A stretch of DNA of 64,000 bases from Spirochaetales bacterium Spiro_09 (GTDB taxonomy: Bacteria > Spirochaetota > Spirochaetia > Treponematales > Treponemataceae), in assembly GCA_001604385.1 (NCBI GenBank), contig LVBK01000020.1:62001-126000 (forward strand), read 5' to 3'. The notes below the pieces were generated by a model that saw nothing but the letters and a program-made list of their open reading frames with translations, did not search any database and was not told the DNA's origin. Of the stretch, positions 26,011-36,064 are shown in pieces; the stretch's first letter is position 1, and every line of letters starts with the position of its first letter. The position numbers and the translations under genes were made by a program.

Positions 26011-28725
26011 CTACAATTGTATACCCATGACGAGGGCCGTAACCGTAAAGCCGTTTTGTTCAAAGAGCCAGGCGTAGCGGATGCCGGCCTGTATTTCGAA
26101 TGGCAGCTGAAGCGGCATGAAGTGTGATATCAGATCAAGGCCAACCGCTTTGAGGGTTTCCCCGCTCTCCAGAATACTGTTTGCGTCGTAGAATACTTCT
26201 GCGGCGATTTTATTGAAATACACCAGTGAGCCGAGCGCGGCATCGGGATAAACGAGGGGAAGATTCCAGCTGAGACCTGCCGACACACGCCCTTTTCCCG
26301 ACATGCCGTCCGAGCCCTTGTAGTATCCGGTCATCACTGGCTGCGCGTCATCCGGCGCGAATTCCGAAGCGGCATAGAAGCCGATGCTGTCGCGACGCAG
26401 TGGGCCCCTGAGGGATGAGCGCACGGAAGACCACAGATGGGCTGTATCACGCGCCTTTGCGGGATCGGCGGTCAGCGCGCCAAGCACGGCAACGCTCGTC
26501 AGCGGATGATACCATTGCTGCGATATCTGGGCCAGGACAAGCGCCTCCGCCTCGGATCCGGTGAATCTGCTTCCCGTGGAAAGGGCAAGCAGGGTATGGA
26601 AACTCCAGGTGCCCGGCCTTTCGACACCGAAGGGCAGTTCAACTCCTGCGGTAAACTGCGCACTGTTATCCTGTGCGATGTTGTCGGGTGCTCCGGAAAA
26701 GAGTGCTGAAAGGGTTAACCGGGGCCGATACCGCGACCAGCGGGTAGTCCATGAACCGGTAACAGTACTGGTGCGGACATCCCAGAGCGAGAGAAAATCA
26801 TGCGAAAGTACCCCGGCGAGATTGTCGATTCCGAGTGTCAGGCCGATTCTGCTTCGTGTCAATTCATCAACTGCAATACCCCACCGGGTAGGGCGGTTGC
26901 CATCAAGCTCGGCCGTCCAGTCACGGACGGGACCCTCGAATTTTGCAATCAGTGAAGGGTTAATCTCTGTGGCCGGTCCTTCCTGCGTGTGGGCTGTATG
27001 ATAAAAATCCTCCCGCACAATCGGGACATTGCTCCGGCTTATTGGCACTATGTCATCGCTGTTGACCACTGCGATGCTGTCACCCGTCGATCCGGAAAAG
27101 TCGACAAAGTAAAGGTTTCCCGAATCCGGGTCAGGCGTCGGGTATCGGGCGGAATAGGGCCTGCCGAACAGCTGTTCGGGGGCCGATCCCTCGTTCATGC
27201 GCCACAGGGTTTCAATCCCGGACCAGGTGGAGCTGAATACGATCGAGTTTGAATCAGCTACCGGACTGGATATACGCTCTTCCTGCGATTGCATCATAAC
27301 GCGCAGTGTCCCAGTGTCCATGTCGAGGGTAACCAGGCGGCTTCCCTGCCATTGGGCCCGGAATGAATACGGGTAGAGGATGCCGATAAGGGTCCGGCTG
27401 TCTGCTCCAAAGCGGAAATCGGCCAGTATTGTGCCCGGCTCGCATGTAAAGCGGGATACTTCGCTGAAATCGGCAAGGGACAGAAGAAGAATTGAGTACT
27501 CCCCTTCAGGCGAACGGGCACGAACCGCAATCACTGTTCCATCGGGACTGAGCGCCGGATGGTCAAGGTTTCCTCCGTTCGCCAGGACGCGCGTACGGCC
27601 GGTGCGGGTGTCACGGACAATAATTCGCGTTGTTGATGAGGCAAACACCGTGTCAAACTGAAATTCGTCCCAGGCAATCAGGGATCCCGCGGCGCTGAGT
27701 GCCGATGCGGGGCGAGCGCGCGCAAGCAGCCGGGTTTCTCCGTTCGAGTGGCGTACAATTTCAGAAATACCGTCTGTTCGGGTATGATAGATGAGTGAAC
27801 CGTCATCGATCCGGTTAAGGTGGGTAATTTCCCGAAAGGTCTGTTCCCGGGGCGGAACTATCCATCGTACCGGTGTGACCGGCAGTGTCAACTGCTGCCG
27901 TTCCCAGAAGGCTCGATACCAGGCAGTCATTTCCCGCAGCGAGTTCTTGCCTCCTTTACCGGTTACCGCTTTCATGGCGCGATAGGGCCCCCATGCAGGT
28001 ACCGGTGTTTGAGTCCAGGCGTTCAACAGGGTTTTCGGTGCTTCCGGCGAATATTCGCTTCTCATCCAGGCCTGCATTACATAGCCGAAGGTATAGGCAT
28101 CCGGCACCTCATCCCGGAAGGAACCGAGAAGGAACTTGTTATAGGACCACTCTTTGTTCTCCAGAACAATTGCCTTGAAGAGTTTGGTAAAATCAGGATC
28201 CCGGCCCCTGCCTCCCGAAGTATATATCGTTTCCGCCATTACCGCATCGCCCTCAAGCCACCACAGGGGCATCAGGGGAAGAAAGCCGATTTCACCGTTC
28301 AAAAAATAGAGGGCCCGTGTCGTGTTCCGGTTCAGAGAATCGATCTGAAACATGTGTCGGCCCTCGTGAATGGCAAGCAGTGTCAGCCAATCGCTTCCGA
28401 AGGATACTCCCGGCGACGTAAAAAAGGTAGCTCTCCGGGGCAACAGGCTGACGCTGCCGTTGGCGTGCGCGGTGAAGGGGTTCAAAAGAACGGGGAAACG
28501 GTAGTTTCGAGAGGGCTGCAGCGCTGATTGTTGAAAGGGCCACAAATGTTCGAGTATGGCTGCCGAATATCGGGCGTCCTCTTCCAGAAAAGCGGGAAAA
28601 ATAATCTCGTAGTGCTCGCTGTCCAGTTTTTTCCATCCCGCAGTTCCCTGTGGAACCGGCTGGGCTGTGAGCAGAAGCGGGCATGAGAGGACGGCAAGGA
28701 CCATCACCAAGTGTCGTTTACTCAT
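26011..28725 (-). CDS. Secreted zincin-like (HEGRH) / TolB-like propeller / outer-membrane-barrel-like protein
   Basis: Signal peptide; AIHEGRHMFQ...WWLEGDAVMAE; propeller repeats (HPALSPDGTVIAV); amphipathic C-terminal strands. Confidence 0.65.
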   Translation of the reverse strand: MSKRHLVMVLAVLSCPLLLTAQPVPQGTAGWKKLDSEHYEIIFPAFLEEDARYSAAILEHLWPFQQSALQPSRNYRFPVLLNPFTAHANGSVSLLPRRATFFTSPGVSFGSDWLTLLAIHEGRHMFQIDSLNRNTTRALYFLNGEIGFLPLMPLWWLEGDAVMAETIYTSGGRGRDPDFTKLFKAIVLENKEWSYNKFLLGSFRDEVPDAYTFGYVMQAWMRSEYSPEAPKTLLNAWTQTPVPAWGPYRAMKAVTGKGGKNSLREMTAWYRAFWERQQLTLPVTPVRWIVPPREQTFREITHLNRIDDGSLIYHTRTDGISEIVRHSNGETRLLARARPASALSAAGSLIAWDEFQFDTVFASSTTRIIVRDTRTGRTRVLANGGNLDHPALSPDGTVIAVRARSPEGEYSILLLSLADFSEVSRFTCEPGTILADFRFGADSRTLIGILYPYSFRAQWQGSRLVTLDMDTGTLRVMMQSQEERISSPVADSNSIVFSSTWSGIETLWRMNEGSAPEQLFGRPYSARYPTPDPDSGNLYFVDFSGSTGDSIAVVNSDDIVPISRSNVPIVREDFYHTAHTQEGPATEINPSLIAKFEGPVRDWTAELDGNRPTRWGIAVDELTRSRIGLTLGIDNLAGVLSHDFLSLWDVRTSTVTGSWTTRWSRYRPRLTLSALFSGAPDNIAQDNSAQFTAGVELPFGVERPGTWSFHTLLALSTGSRFTGSEAEALVLAQISQQWYHPLTSVAVLGALTADPAKARDTAHLWSSVRSSLRGPLRRDSIGFYAASEFAPDDAQPVMTGYYKGSDGMSGKGRVSAGLSWNLPLVYPDAALGSLVYFNKIAAEVFYDANSILESGETLKAVGLDLISHFMPLQLPFEIQAGIRYAWLFEQNGFTVTALVMGIQL

Positions 28726-28817
28726 AGATTCAGGTATACCACGCTGCCATGAAAATGTTGACCCCATGACGCGCTTTTTCCTGTTTGTCAAAATATCGGT
28801 AACCTTTCATGATTTTC

Positions 28818-28846
28818 TTGTCCGGTAGCGGGATGCATAGTATAAA
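28818..28846 (+). promoter_or_regulatory. Sigma70-like promoter of chrA, predicted leaderless
   Basis: TTGTCC-N17-TATAAA, 6 nt before ATG at 28853. Confidence 0.55.
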
Positions 28847-28852
28847 GAAAGG

Positions 28853-30034
28853 ATGGAACAGCCTGTCAAAACAACCGCATTCCTTGCAGATGTCTTTGTG
28901 TGCGCGTTGGGAGCCTACGGAGGCCCGGAAGCCCACATGGGCGTTTTCCTGGATCAACTGGTGGTCAGAAGAAAATATCTGACCGAGGGGGAACTGGTCG
29001 AATTGCTCGCACTGTGCAGCGTCCTCCCGGGACCTACCAGCACTCAAACCATTGTCGCCGTCGGCTATAAGACAGGCGGGCCGTGGCTTGCCCTGCTCAC
29101 CATGCTGGTTTGGGCCGCACCCGCCATAGCCGTCATGACCATCCTGTCGTTTATGTTCAGTTTTCTTGATGCGATCGGCCTTTCGCGCAATATGTTGCGC
29201 TTTATCGGGCCGGCAGCGGTTGGCTTTATTGTGGTCGCTGCATGGAAAATCGGTAAGAAAGTTGTTGTAGACAGGCTGACGGCCTTTTTGTGCCTCATAT
29301 CCGCCCTCATTACCTGGTTTTTTCATACACCCTGGGTTTTCCCGGTGTTGCTGGCCCTTGGTGGCGTGGTGACAGTTGTCGCTTCAGGAGAGAAAACGCT
29401 GTGGAAGCGTGTTGACCTGAACCCTCCCTGGATATATCTTTTTATTTTCTTTTTTATAGCCGGAGCCGCTCTTGTCGGCGCGGCTGTATTTCCCGGCAGT
29501 CTGGTTTCCCTTTTCGAGAAATTCTACCGATACGGGTATCTGGTTTTTGGAGGGGGACAGGTTGTGGTTCCCCTTATGTATTCGGAACTGGTTGATGTAT
29601 ACCGCTATATGGATAATACGGAATTCCTGACCGGATACGGACTTGTACAGGGAATACCGGGGCCCATGTTCAGCTTTGCTTCCTGGGCCGGGGCTCTGGC
29701 GGCTCGCAGCGGGGGCCGGGTCTTACAAGCTGTGGGTGGTATGCTGGGGGGACTCGGAATTTTTCTTCCCGGCCTTCTCCTCATTTATTTTGTGTATCCT
29801 GCCTGGGAACGGCTCAAAAGCATTCCCGCCATCCGCATATCGCTGAAAGGTATCGGTGCGGTTGCAGGCGGTCTTATCGCGGTGGCTGCCTTTGTCCTTG
29901 CGGCAAAGAACGGCCTGACCGCGGTCAATCTGCTTGCGACCGCGATAACCATCGCCCTTCTGTTGACCGGACGGGTTCCCGCCCCGCTTATTGTTGCCCT
30001 TGCCCTGCTGTCGGGCTTTTTCTTGCCGTTGTAG
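28853..30034 (+). CDS. chrA: Chromate transporter (two CHR domains)
   Basis: ALGAYGGPEAHMGVF and LCSVLPGPTSTQT; second half FGGGQVVVPLM...LVQGIPGPMFSFASWAG. Confidence 0.92.
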   Translation: MEQPVKTTAFLADVFVCALGAYGGPEAHMGVFLDQLVVRRKYLTEGELVELLALCSVLPGPTSTQTIVAVGYKTGGPWLALLTMLVWAAPAIAVMTILSFMFSFLDAIGLSRNMLRFIGPAAVGFIVVAAWKIGKKVVVDRLTAFLCLISALITWFFHTPWVFPVLLALGGVVTVVASGEKTLWKRVDLNPPWIYLFIFFFIAGAALVGAAVFPGSLVSLFEKFYRYGYLVFGGGQVVVPLMYSELVDVYRYMDNTEFLTGYGLVQGIPGPMFSFASWAGALAARSGGRVLQAVGGMLGGLGIFLPGLLLIYFVYPAWERLKSIPAIRISLKGIGAVAGGLIAVAAFVLAAKNGLTAVNLLATAITIALLLTGRVPAPLIVALALLSGFFLPL

Positions 30035-30048
30035 GAAGCTCTCTCCGG

Positions 30049-31422
30049 TCAGTCTGATCCGAGTTCTGCGGCGATGTGTTTGTCATGCCCATGAATCCGC
30101 TCGAAGATTTTCAGCCAATGGCCCGAGCGGTAATAAAAGAAGCCGGCAATGGTTCCGACAAGCCAGCCGGTCGGAAAAGCCATCCATACACCGGTAACAC
30201 CGAACAGGCGGGAAAATAAAATGGCAGCGGGTACACGAATAAGCCACATGGCGACAATGGTATTGATGAGCGGCATGAATGTGTCGCCTGCTCCCCGAAT
30301 GATGCCGTTGTACATGAACATGACGGAAAACAGTACAAAACAGGGACCGATGATTTGCAGATAACTGTATCCGATACGGATAACCCCCGGGTCGCGATTG
30401 AACATCCCGATCAATTCTTTTCCGAAGACCAGGAATATAATCGCCGCAAGGACCGATATGCTGACCGAGAGTATGAGCGAAGCGTTCAAGCCGCGCTTCA
30501 CGCGATGGGGCATGCGGGCTCCCAGATTTTGTCCGACAAAGGTTGAAAGAGCCATTGCGATGGTCATTGACGGAAGAGACGCAAGACTGTCCAGACGGGT
30601 TGCCGCTGCATACCCGGCAATGGCGTCGGTTCCGAAACTGTTGACAATACCGGTCATCGCGCTGATTCCGAGAGCCACCAGCGATTGCTGTATACCCGAG
30701 GGGATACCGATTTTTATGCTGAGCATGAAAATGTCGCGGTTAAATCGTAACTGAAGAAAATTCACTTTTAATAATTTGTGTTTTCTGTTGAGCCACCAGG
30801 CTGATCCGATGAGCGAAACCGTTTGACTGATAATGGTTGCCAGGGCTACCCCCGCAACGCCCCAACCAAAGAAAATAACAAACACAAGATCCAGCACGAT
30901 ATTTATACCGGTGGACACCAGCAGCATGTACAGGGGAGTGCGGGAATCGCCCAGGCCGCGCAGGATTCCGCTGATGGTATTGAAACCGAGCGAAGGCAGC
31001 ATGCCGAGGCTGAAAATACGCAGATACAGGCTTGCTTGCGGCAGTACCTCGGGCGGGCTTTGAAGCAGGCGCATGACCGGCTCGGCGCCAAAAAAGCCGA
31101 TAACCATCAGGACCAGGCTTGCCCAGAAGGTAAAGATATAGGTTGTTTCTATCGCGAGCTTAACCTTTTCCTCGTCTTTTGCTCCCTGATACTGGGCGAT
31201 CAGGATGTTTGATCCCATTGAAAAGCCCATAAAAAGAGATAACAGAAGGAATATTACCGGAAAGCTTGCCCCGACTGCTGCCAGAGCTTCTTTTCCGACC
31301 CAGTTTCCGACCACTATGCTGTCAACCATATTATATAATTGCTGAAACAGATTACCGATGAGCATCGGTATTGAAAACAGGATGATGAGCCTCGTTTCGC
31401 TGCCCTTTGTCAAATCATGCAT
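30049..31422 (-). CDS. MATE-family efflux transporter
   Basis: PMLIGNLFQQLYNMVDSIVVGNWVG; start MHDLTKG with RBS AAAGGA. Confidence 0.93.
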   Translation of the reverse strand: MHDLTKGSETRLIILFSIPMLIGNLFQQLYNMVDSIVVGNWVGKEALAAVGASFPVIFLLLSLFMGFSMGSNILIAQYQGAKDEEKVKLAIETTYIFTFWASLVLMVIGFFGAEPVMRLLQSPPEVLPQASLYLRIFSLGMLPSLGFNTISGILRGLGDSRTPLYMLLVSTGINIVLDLVFVIFFGWGVAGVALATIISQTVSLIGSAWWLNRKHKLLKVNFLQLRFNRDIFMLSIKIGIPSGIQQSLVALGISAMTGIVNSFGTDAIAGYAAATRLDSLASLPSMTIAMALSTFVGQNLGARMPHRVKRGLNASLILSVSISVLAAIIFLVFGKELIGMFNRDPGVIRIGYSYLQIIGPCFVLFSVMFMYNGIIRGAGDTFMPLINTIVAMWLIRVPAAILFSRLFGVTGVWMAFPTGWLVGTIAGFFYYRSGHWLKIFERIHGHDKHIAAELGSD

Positions 31423-31546
31423 GGATATTCCTTTTGTCAGGGATGGATGTTTTGTTATTGGCCATTTATCTGATAGCCTGGTACAAAGAATACCGGAGCA
31501 CTTCGTCAGATACAAGACCTCCGTACCTTTCTTTTCCGGTATTTAT

Positions 31547-31575
31547 TTGCCTTCGGGCGCCAGCTTTTGTATACT
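31547..31575 (+). promoter_or_regulatory. Sigma70 promoter of tpx
   Basis: TTGCCT-N17-TATACT, RBS GGAGG downstream. Confidence 0.6.
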
Positions 31576-31599
31576 ATGGCTAACAACAGGAGGTTGTGT

Positions 31600-32109
31600 A
31601 TGGCAAAAATTACCCTGGGCGGATCGCCCATAGAAACATCCGGTTCTCTTCCCGCCGTCGGTTCGGTGGTTCCCGACTTTCTACTGACCAGGGAAGACCT
31701 GTCAGATGCCCGGCTTGCGGATTTCTCCGGAAAAATAAAGATTGTCAATATCGTGCCCAGTCTTGATACCGGCGTCTGTGCCGCGAGCGCGCGGAGGTTT
31801 GACCATGAGGTCGCGAAGCTTGGGTCGGTGGTACTCCTGACCGTTTCGAATGATCTACCCTTTGCCATGAGCCGGTTTTGCAAGGCGGAAGGCCTTTCCA
31901 ATGTAATTTCCCTTTCGCAGCTGCGCAACCGTTCGTTCGGGACTGATTGGGGGGTAGCAATAACAACGGGACCCCTTGCCGGTCTTTTGTCCCGTGCTGT
32001 CGTCATTCTGGACAAGGATAATCGTGTCGCGTATACGGAACAGGTTCCCGAAATAAAACAGGAACCGGATTATGAGAGGGCTCTTGAAGCGGTACGAAAG
32101 CTGATCTGA
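31600..32109 (+). CDS. tpx: Thiol peroxidase (2-Cys, Tpx)
   Basis: PSLDTGVCAASARRF and SNDLPFAMSRFCKAEG. Confidence 0.94.
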   Translation: MAKITLGGSPIETSGSLPAVGSVVPDFLLTREDLSDARLADFSGKIKIVNIVPSLDTGVCAASARRFDHEVAKLGSVVLLTVSNDLPFAMSRFCKAEGLSNVISLSQLRNRSFGTDWGVAITTGPLAGLLSRAVVILDKDNRVAYTEQVPEIKQEPDYERALEAVRKLI

Positions 32110-32126
32110 GAGCGTTTATCCATATC

Positions 32127-32152
32127 CCCGATGCTCGGTAACCGGCATCGGG
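32127..32152. terminator. Hairpin between convergent tpx and cyclase genes, no U tract
   Basis: CCCGATGC-(T)CGGTAACCG-GCATCGGG. Confidence 0.4.
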
Positions 32153-32189
32153 AGACGTTCGTACGGGCAGCCTGGAGGAATAGTCGGGC

Positions 32190-33536
32190 TCAGCAACCCT
32201 TTCGCTTTACCTCATTGTACATAGCCACGAAGGCCGCGTTCGGGAAGTTGTTGTCAAAGTCCAGGCACAGATCCTTTTTGATGCCGTGTACGTAAAACAT
32301 CTCGTAGGTTTCGCCGTTTTTCGCTTCCACAATACCCCTGTTCTCGCATTCAAAGAAGTCCTTGACCTGCTCGTAGGTTGACCGGGAAATGTTCACCTTG
32401 TTTGGCGCGCTGTACTTCTCCATGCGGGAGGCCATGTTGACGGTCGATCCGAATATGTCGTACGAGAATTTCAGGGATCCCAGGACACCCGCTATAACCG
32501 GTCCGGTATGAACCCCGATTCTCATATCGAAACACAGGGGCGACTCGCATTCTTCGGCATCCCGCTTGACGAAATCCATAAAATCGAAGGCTGCCAGAAT
32601 GCAGTCAATGGCATGCGTTGGTATGCTTGTGTCCAGACCGCCGGCCAACATGTACGCGTCCCCGATCGTCTTTATTTTCTCAAGATCATACTTTTTCGTA
32701 ATGTAGTCGAAGTAGCTGAAGTACTTGTCCAGGGTTGAAATGACCGGTTCCGCGGCGATTCCCTCGGTTATCTGGGTAAAACCGACAAAATCAGCGAACA
32801 GAACGGTGACCCCCTCGTAATTGACCGGCAGGGCTTTCCCGCGGGTTTTCAGCTCCCGGGCGACCTGTGCGGGAAGAATGTTCAGGAGCAGGGCCTCCGA
32901 CTTTTTTTTCTCCGCGTCAAGCTCGTTCGCCTGGAGGAAGTTCATGCGGACGTACCATTCCCGGGAATACCCGCCGATCAGGCCGATAAGCGAAAATGCG
33001 CCGACAATGAAGCTGACATACACAATGGACACCGGATCGGCGCGCAGGCCAAAAATAAGCACAATGAAAAGGAGAATCAGATCAAAGACCAGGTAGATGA
33101 CGGCGTGGATATACCTGATGGTCGCGAAGGTCAGCGGGAAGACTATGACGATAGAGCTGATAAAGGCGAAGTATTCGCTCGGGAAGTTACAGACGAGGGC
33201 GAGAAAAATATGTCCAAGCTGCGTGCCAACCAGGATGATGAAGGACCAGACTTCAATCTTACCCTTATGTTTCCAGGTCATGAACAGGCAAAAACTGAAC
33301 ACTACCGGCGCGACGCCAAGGCGTACCAGCAGGGATATAAACAGACTTTCCGGCACAATCAGGTGATCCAGCGCGCTGAATGACATAAAAAGGATCAAGC
33401 CCAATATGAGCGCGAAGCGCGATTGCATGAGCGAATGCTTGACGTTGCGTATCCAGAACAGCCGCTCGAGGCGACGGTCCGCAAACCCTCTTATCCGTAA
33501 TATACCCTGATTTGTTTCTGCGTGTTTATTTTCCAT
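32190..33536 (-). CDS. Membrane class III adenylate/guanylate cyclase
   Basis: VTVLFADFVGFTQI...KIKTIGDAYMLAGG...GVHTGPVIAGVLG; N-terminal TM segments. Confidence 0.92.
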   Translation of the reverse strand: MENKHAETNQGILRIRGFADRRLERLFWIRNVKHSLMQSRFALILGLILFMSFSALDHLIVPESLFISLLVRLGVAPVVFSFCLFMTWKHKGKIEVWSFIILVGTQLGHIFLALVCNFPSEYFAFISSIVIVFPLTFATIRYIHAVIYLVFDLILLFIVLIFGLRADPVSIVYVSFIVGAFSLIGLIGGYSREWYVRMNFLQANELDAEKKKSEALLLNILPAQVARELKTRGKALPVNYEGVTVLFADFVGFTQITEGIAAEPVISTLDKYFSYFDYITKKYDLEKIKTIGDAYMLAGGLDTSIPTHAIDCILAAFDFMDFVKRDAEECESPLCFDMRIGVHTGPVIAGVLGSLKFSYDIFGSTVNMASRMEKYSAPNKVNISRSTYEQVKDFFECENRGIVEAKNGETYEMFYVHGIKKDLCLDFDNNFPNAAFVAMYNEVKRKGC

Positions 33537-33541
33537 ACCTG

Positions 33542-33571
33542 ATTGTGCGGGCTGCCGGTTTTATCTGTCAA
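33542..33571 (-). promoter_or_regulatory. Sigma70-like promoter of cyclase gene, predicted leaderless
   Basis: TTGACA-N18-CACAAT, 5 nt before ATG; -35 lies at the very end of the Sir2 gene. Confidence 0.4.
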
Positions 33572-34322
33572 GCTCCAATGTGCGCAGAAGGCCGGTAAAA
33601 GTCGTTTCAAGGTCCTCAAAGCGCAAAAAGGCGCGGTCGTCAAGCGCGGTCGGCATGTCATTCACCAGAACAATTCGGCCTCCCGCGCGAAGCGTCCGTT
33701 CGGGCAAACCGGCGGCGGGGTGGACAATGAGCGAGGTTCCCAGTACCAGCATGAGATCCGCCTTCCTTGATTCGTCTATGGCCTCTTCCAGGGCTTTTTT
33801 GGGCAAGGCCTCGCCGAAGAATGTTATGTCGGGTTTCAGAATGCCGCCGCAGGCGGGACAACGGGGTATTTCCCCGCGGCGTACCACATTTGCCACCTCG
33901 GAAAAACCTTGCTGGAAACCGCAGGAAAGACAGTGGTGAACGGCGGGAGAACCGTGAATTTCTATAACCCTTCTCGATCCTGCTTTCGTGTGCAGGAGGT
34001 CAATGTTTTGCGTGATGACCGCATCCAGATACCCCGCGCTTTCCAGGGCCGCAAGGGCCATATGCACCGTAGACGGTTTTTTGTCATCGAGCGCATAGAT
34101 AAAGTCGCCGCTCATCCGGTAAAAATAGGAGGGGTCGTGCCTGAATATTGAAATGTCGAAGATGGTATCGGCATTCATCGTGCGGTACAAACCGTTTTTC
34201 CCGCGGAAATCCTGAATGCCGGATAGTGTGCTGACTCCGGCGCCGGTCAGGGCAACACAGCGGGACGCACTCCGTATCGCCTCGGCGAGTGCGGAGATCG
34301 CCCCCTCGTCACGGGCACCCAT
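33561..34322 (-). CDS. Sir2-family NAD-dependent protein deacylase
   Basis: ALTGAGVSTLSGIQDFRG, TQNIDLLH, two CxxC zinc pairs, GTSLIVHPAAGLP. Confidence 0.93.
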   Translation of the reverse strand: MGARDEGAISALAEAIRSASRCVALTGAGVSTLSGIQDFRGKNGLYRTMNADTIFDISIFRHDPSYFYRMSGDFIYALDDKKPSTVHMALAALESAGYLDAVITQNIDLLHTKAGSRRVIEIHGSPAVHHCLSCGFQQGFSEVANVVRRGEIPRCPACGGILKPDITFFGEALPKKALEEAIDESRKADLMLVLGTSLIVHPAAGLPERTLRAGGRIVLVNDMPTALDDRAFLRFEDLETTFTGLLRTLELDR

Positions 34323-35143
34323 CAGTGAAGCGCCTGTGCGAACCAGTCGATAAACCGTTCATCGCCGATACCGGTTTTATCGTCCGGTTCGATATAAAAG
34401 TGCCGCCTGCTTTCATATTCTACATAGCGCGAATCGGGGCAGAGTAGGGAAAGAATCTGGCCGGTTCGGTGACCCTGCTCGAAAATGCCCGCGTCATTTC
34501 GCGCGGTCGCGCAGTAAAACCGCACCCGGGCAGCCCTGAATAGTTCGACAGGCGAGGCCGCGTAATAAGAACTGCCGGAAGCGACTGCCCTGAAGAGGCG
34601 AGGATCATACATGGCAAGTTCCTGCACAAAGGCCGCTCCCTGCGAAAAGCCCCAGCCTCCAATGCGTTTGCTGTCGAGGCAGGGATATTGAATGCACAGG
34701 TTCTGGACAAGGCGGGAGTATGCGTGCGGGTCTGAATAATAGTCGACACGGGCCTGTACGGCAAGAACGGCGGCTCCCCGCTCTCCGAAGGCTTGCTGGC
34801 TCTTGGCGGATGTAAAAAGCCTTCCATACCGGTCTTTCACGATCCCCTTTTCTCCCTGGCCATGGAAGACGATAATGAGTGGAATGCGTTTTGTGGAACT
34901 TTCGCGGTCTATCCCTTCCGGAATAAACAGATTGTAATTAATTCCTGCCGGCGTGAGCGCCCATATCCAGGAACCGCTTTCAAGACTCTTGTTCGGCCAA
35001 AACGCCTTATCATATTTGAGGGCGAGTGACGGCCGCCAGCGAAGCGCGAACGCGCACGCGATCGTGATCAGGACGGCGATGCCGATACCGGTGCACAGGC
35101 GCGTGGTCATGTGCAATCTCTGTTGACTTCTTTCTTTTATCAT
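34322..35143 (-). CDS. PHB-depolymerase/esterase-like alpha/beta hydrolase
   Basis: IPLIIVFHGQGEKG, GGWGFSQGAAFVQELA nucleophile elbow; overlaps neighbours by 1-4 bp. Confidence 0.72.
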   Translation of the reverse strand: MIKERSQQRLHMTTRLCTGIGIAVLITIACAFALRWRPSLALKYDKAFWPNKSLESGSWIWALTPAGINYNLFIPEGIDRESSTKRIPLIIVFHGQGEKGIVKDRYGRLFTSAKSQQAFGERGAAVLAVQARVDYYSDPHAYSRLVQNLCIQYPCLDSKRIGGWGFSQGAAFVQELAMYDPRLFRAVASGSSYYAASPVELFRAARVRFYCATARNDAGIFEQGHRTGQILSLLCPDSRYVEYESRRHFYIEPDDKTGIGDERFIDWFAQALH

Positions 35144-35997
35144 ATATCCTCGCTTTCTATTTCAATCCGGGCACGCAAAAAAAGATGGTCCGACGGCAGA
35201 TTATACCGTTCTTCCCTGTTCCGGGGAACGGCTTCCTCGATAACCGACGCGTCCATAATGTGAATGTCGTGGGTACAAAACATATAGTCAAGCTGGGAAA
35301 AGTGCGTGCCGTTTCCGAAGTAATAGTGGGTGTGCCGTTGCCCGGGAGGGATGCCTACCGCGGCCAGTACATCGGTCAACGGGAGTTCGAGCAGGGGTTC
35401 AAACTCGAACTGATTTTGAGTGCGGATGGCAATGCCGTTGAAGTCGCCCATCACGATTGTCCGCTTTTTGCCGACAAGTGAAGCCAACCGGCCAATTTCT
35501 TGCGCCCGCTCGTCAATGCCGTAATCATCTCCCCGCTGGCTTTTCAAATGAACCATAAAGATGTCAAGGTAATCCTGCCGGGTTTGCACCCGCAGGCGTA
35601 ACAGATTTCGCGAAAAGTCGTTGCCCATATTTTTCGCAGTGACGTGCCTGAAGACTCCTTTTTTGACCAGCGCCCCGACAAAGATTCCCCGTTTCGAGTT
35701 TTCCTCATGAAGCAGCGGGATGTATTCGCCGTCAAGATAGATGCGGTTGAAGGCTTCGAGTGTTTCCATGCCGCCAATTTCGCACAGACCGACGATGTCA
35801 AAGTCTTCTTTCTGGATGATTCGCGCGATCCGGGCAATTTTTCGGCGGTCCTTGTTCGGGTTGTAGATAGAGGTGTTCATTGCCCGATAGTCGTCGAGCG
35901 GCAGGGCGTCAAGGTCTTCGCGGGTATAGTCGTCCCGGTCGAGCAGGAGGGAAAAGTTCTCTGCGTTGAAGGTTGCGATGTGTAATTCAGTGGTCAC
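35140..35997 (-). CDS. Endonuclease/exonuclease/phosphatase-family protein
   Basis: IATFNAENF, DIVGLCEIGG, VMGDFNGIA, PSDHLFLRA; GTG start. Confidence 0.85.
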   Translation of the reverse strand: MTTELHIATFNAENFSLLLDRDDYTREDLDALPLDDYRAMNTSIYNPNKDRRKIARIARIIQKEDFDIVGLCEIGGMETLEAFNRIYLDGEYIPLLHEENSKRGIFVGALVKKGVFRHVTAKNMGNDFSRNLLRLRVQTRQDYLDIFMVHLKSQRGDDYGIDERAQEIGRLASLVGKKRTIVMGDFNGIAIRTQNQFEFEPLLELPLTDVLAAVGIPPGQRHTHYYFGNGTHFSQLDYMFCTHDIHIMDASVIEEAVPRNREERYNLPSDHLFLRARIEIESEDI

Positions 35998-36064
35998 ACA
36001 CCAGAGTGTATCAATTTTTATGAGTGGTTTAAAGACAGGTAGGACAAACTGTCCTGCCTGTCCG

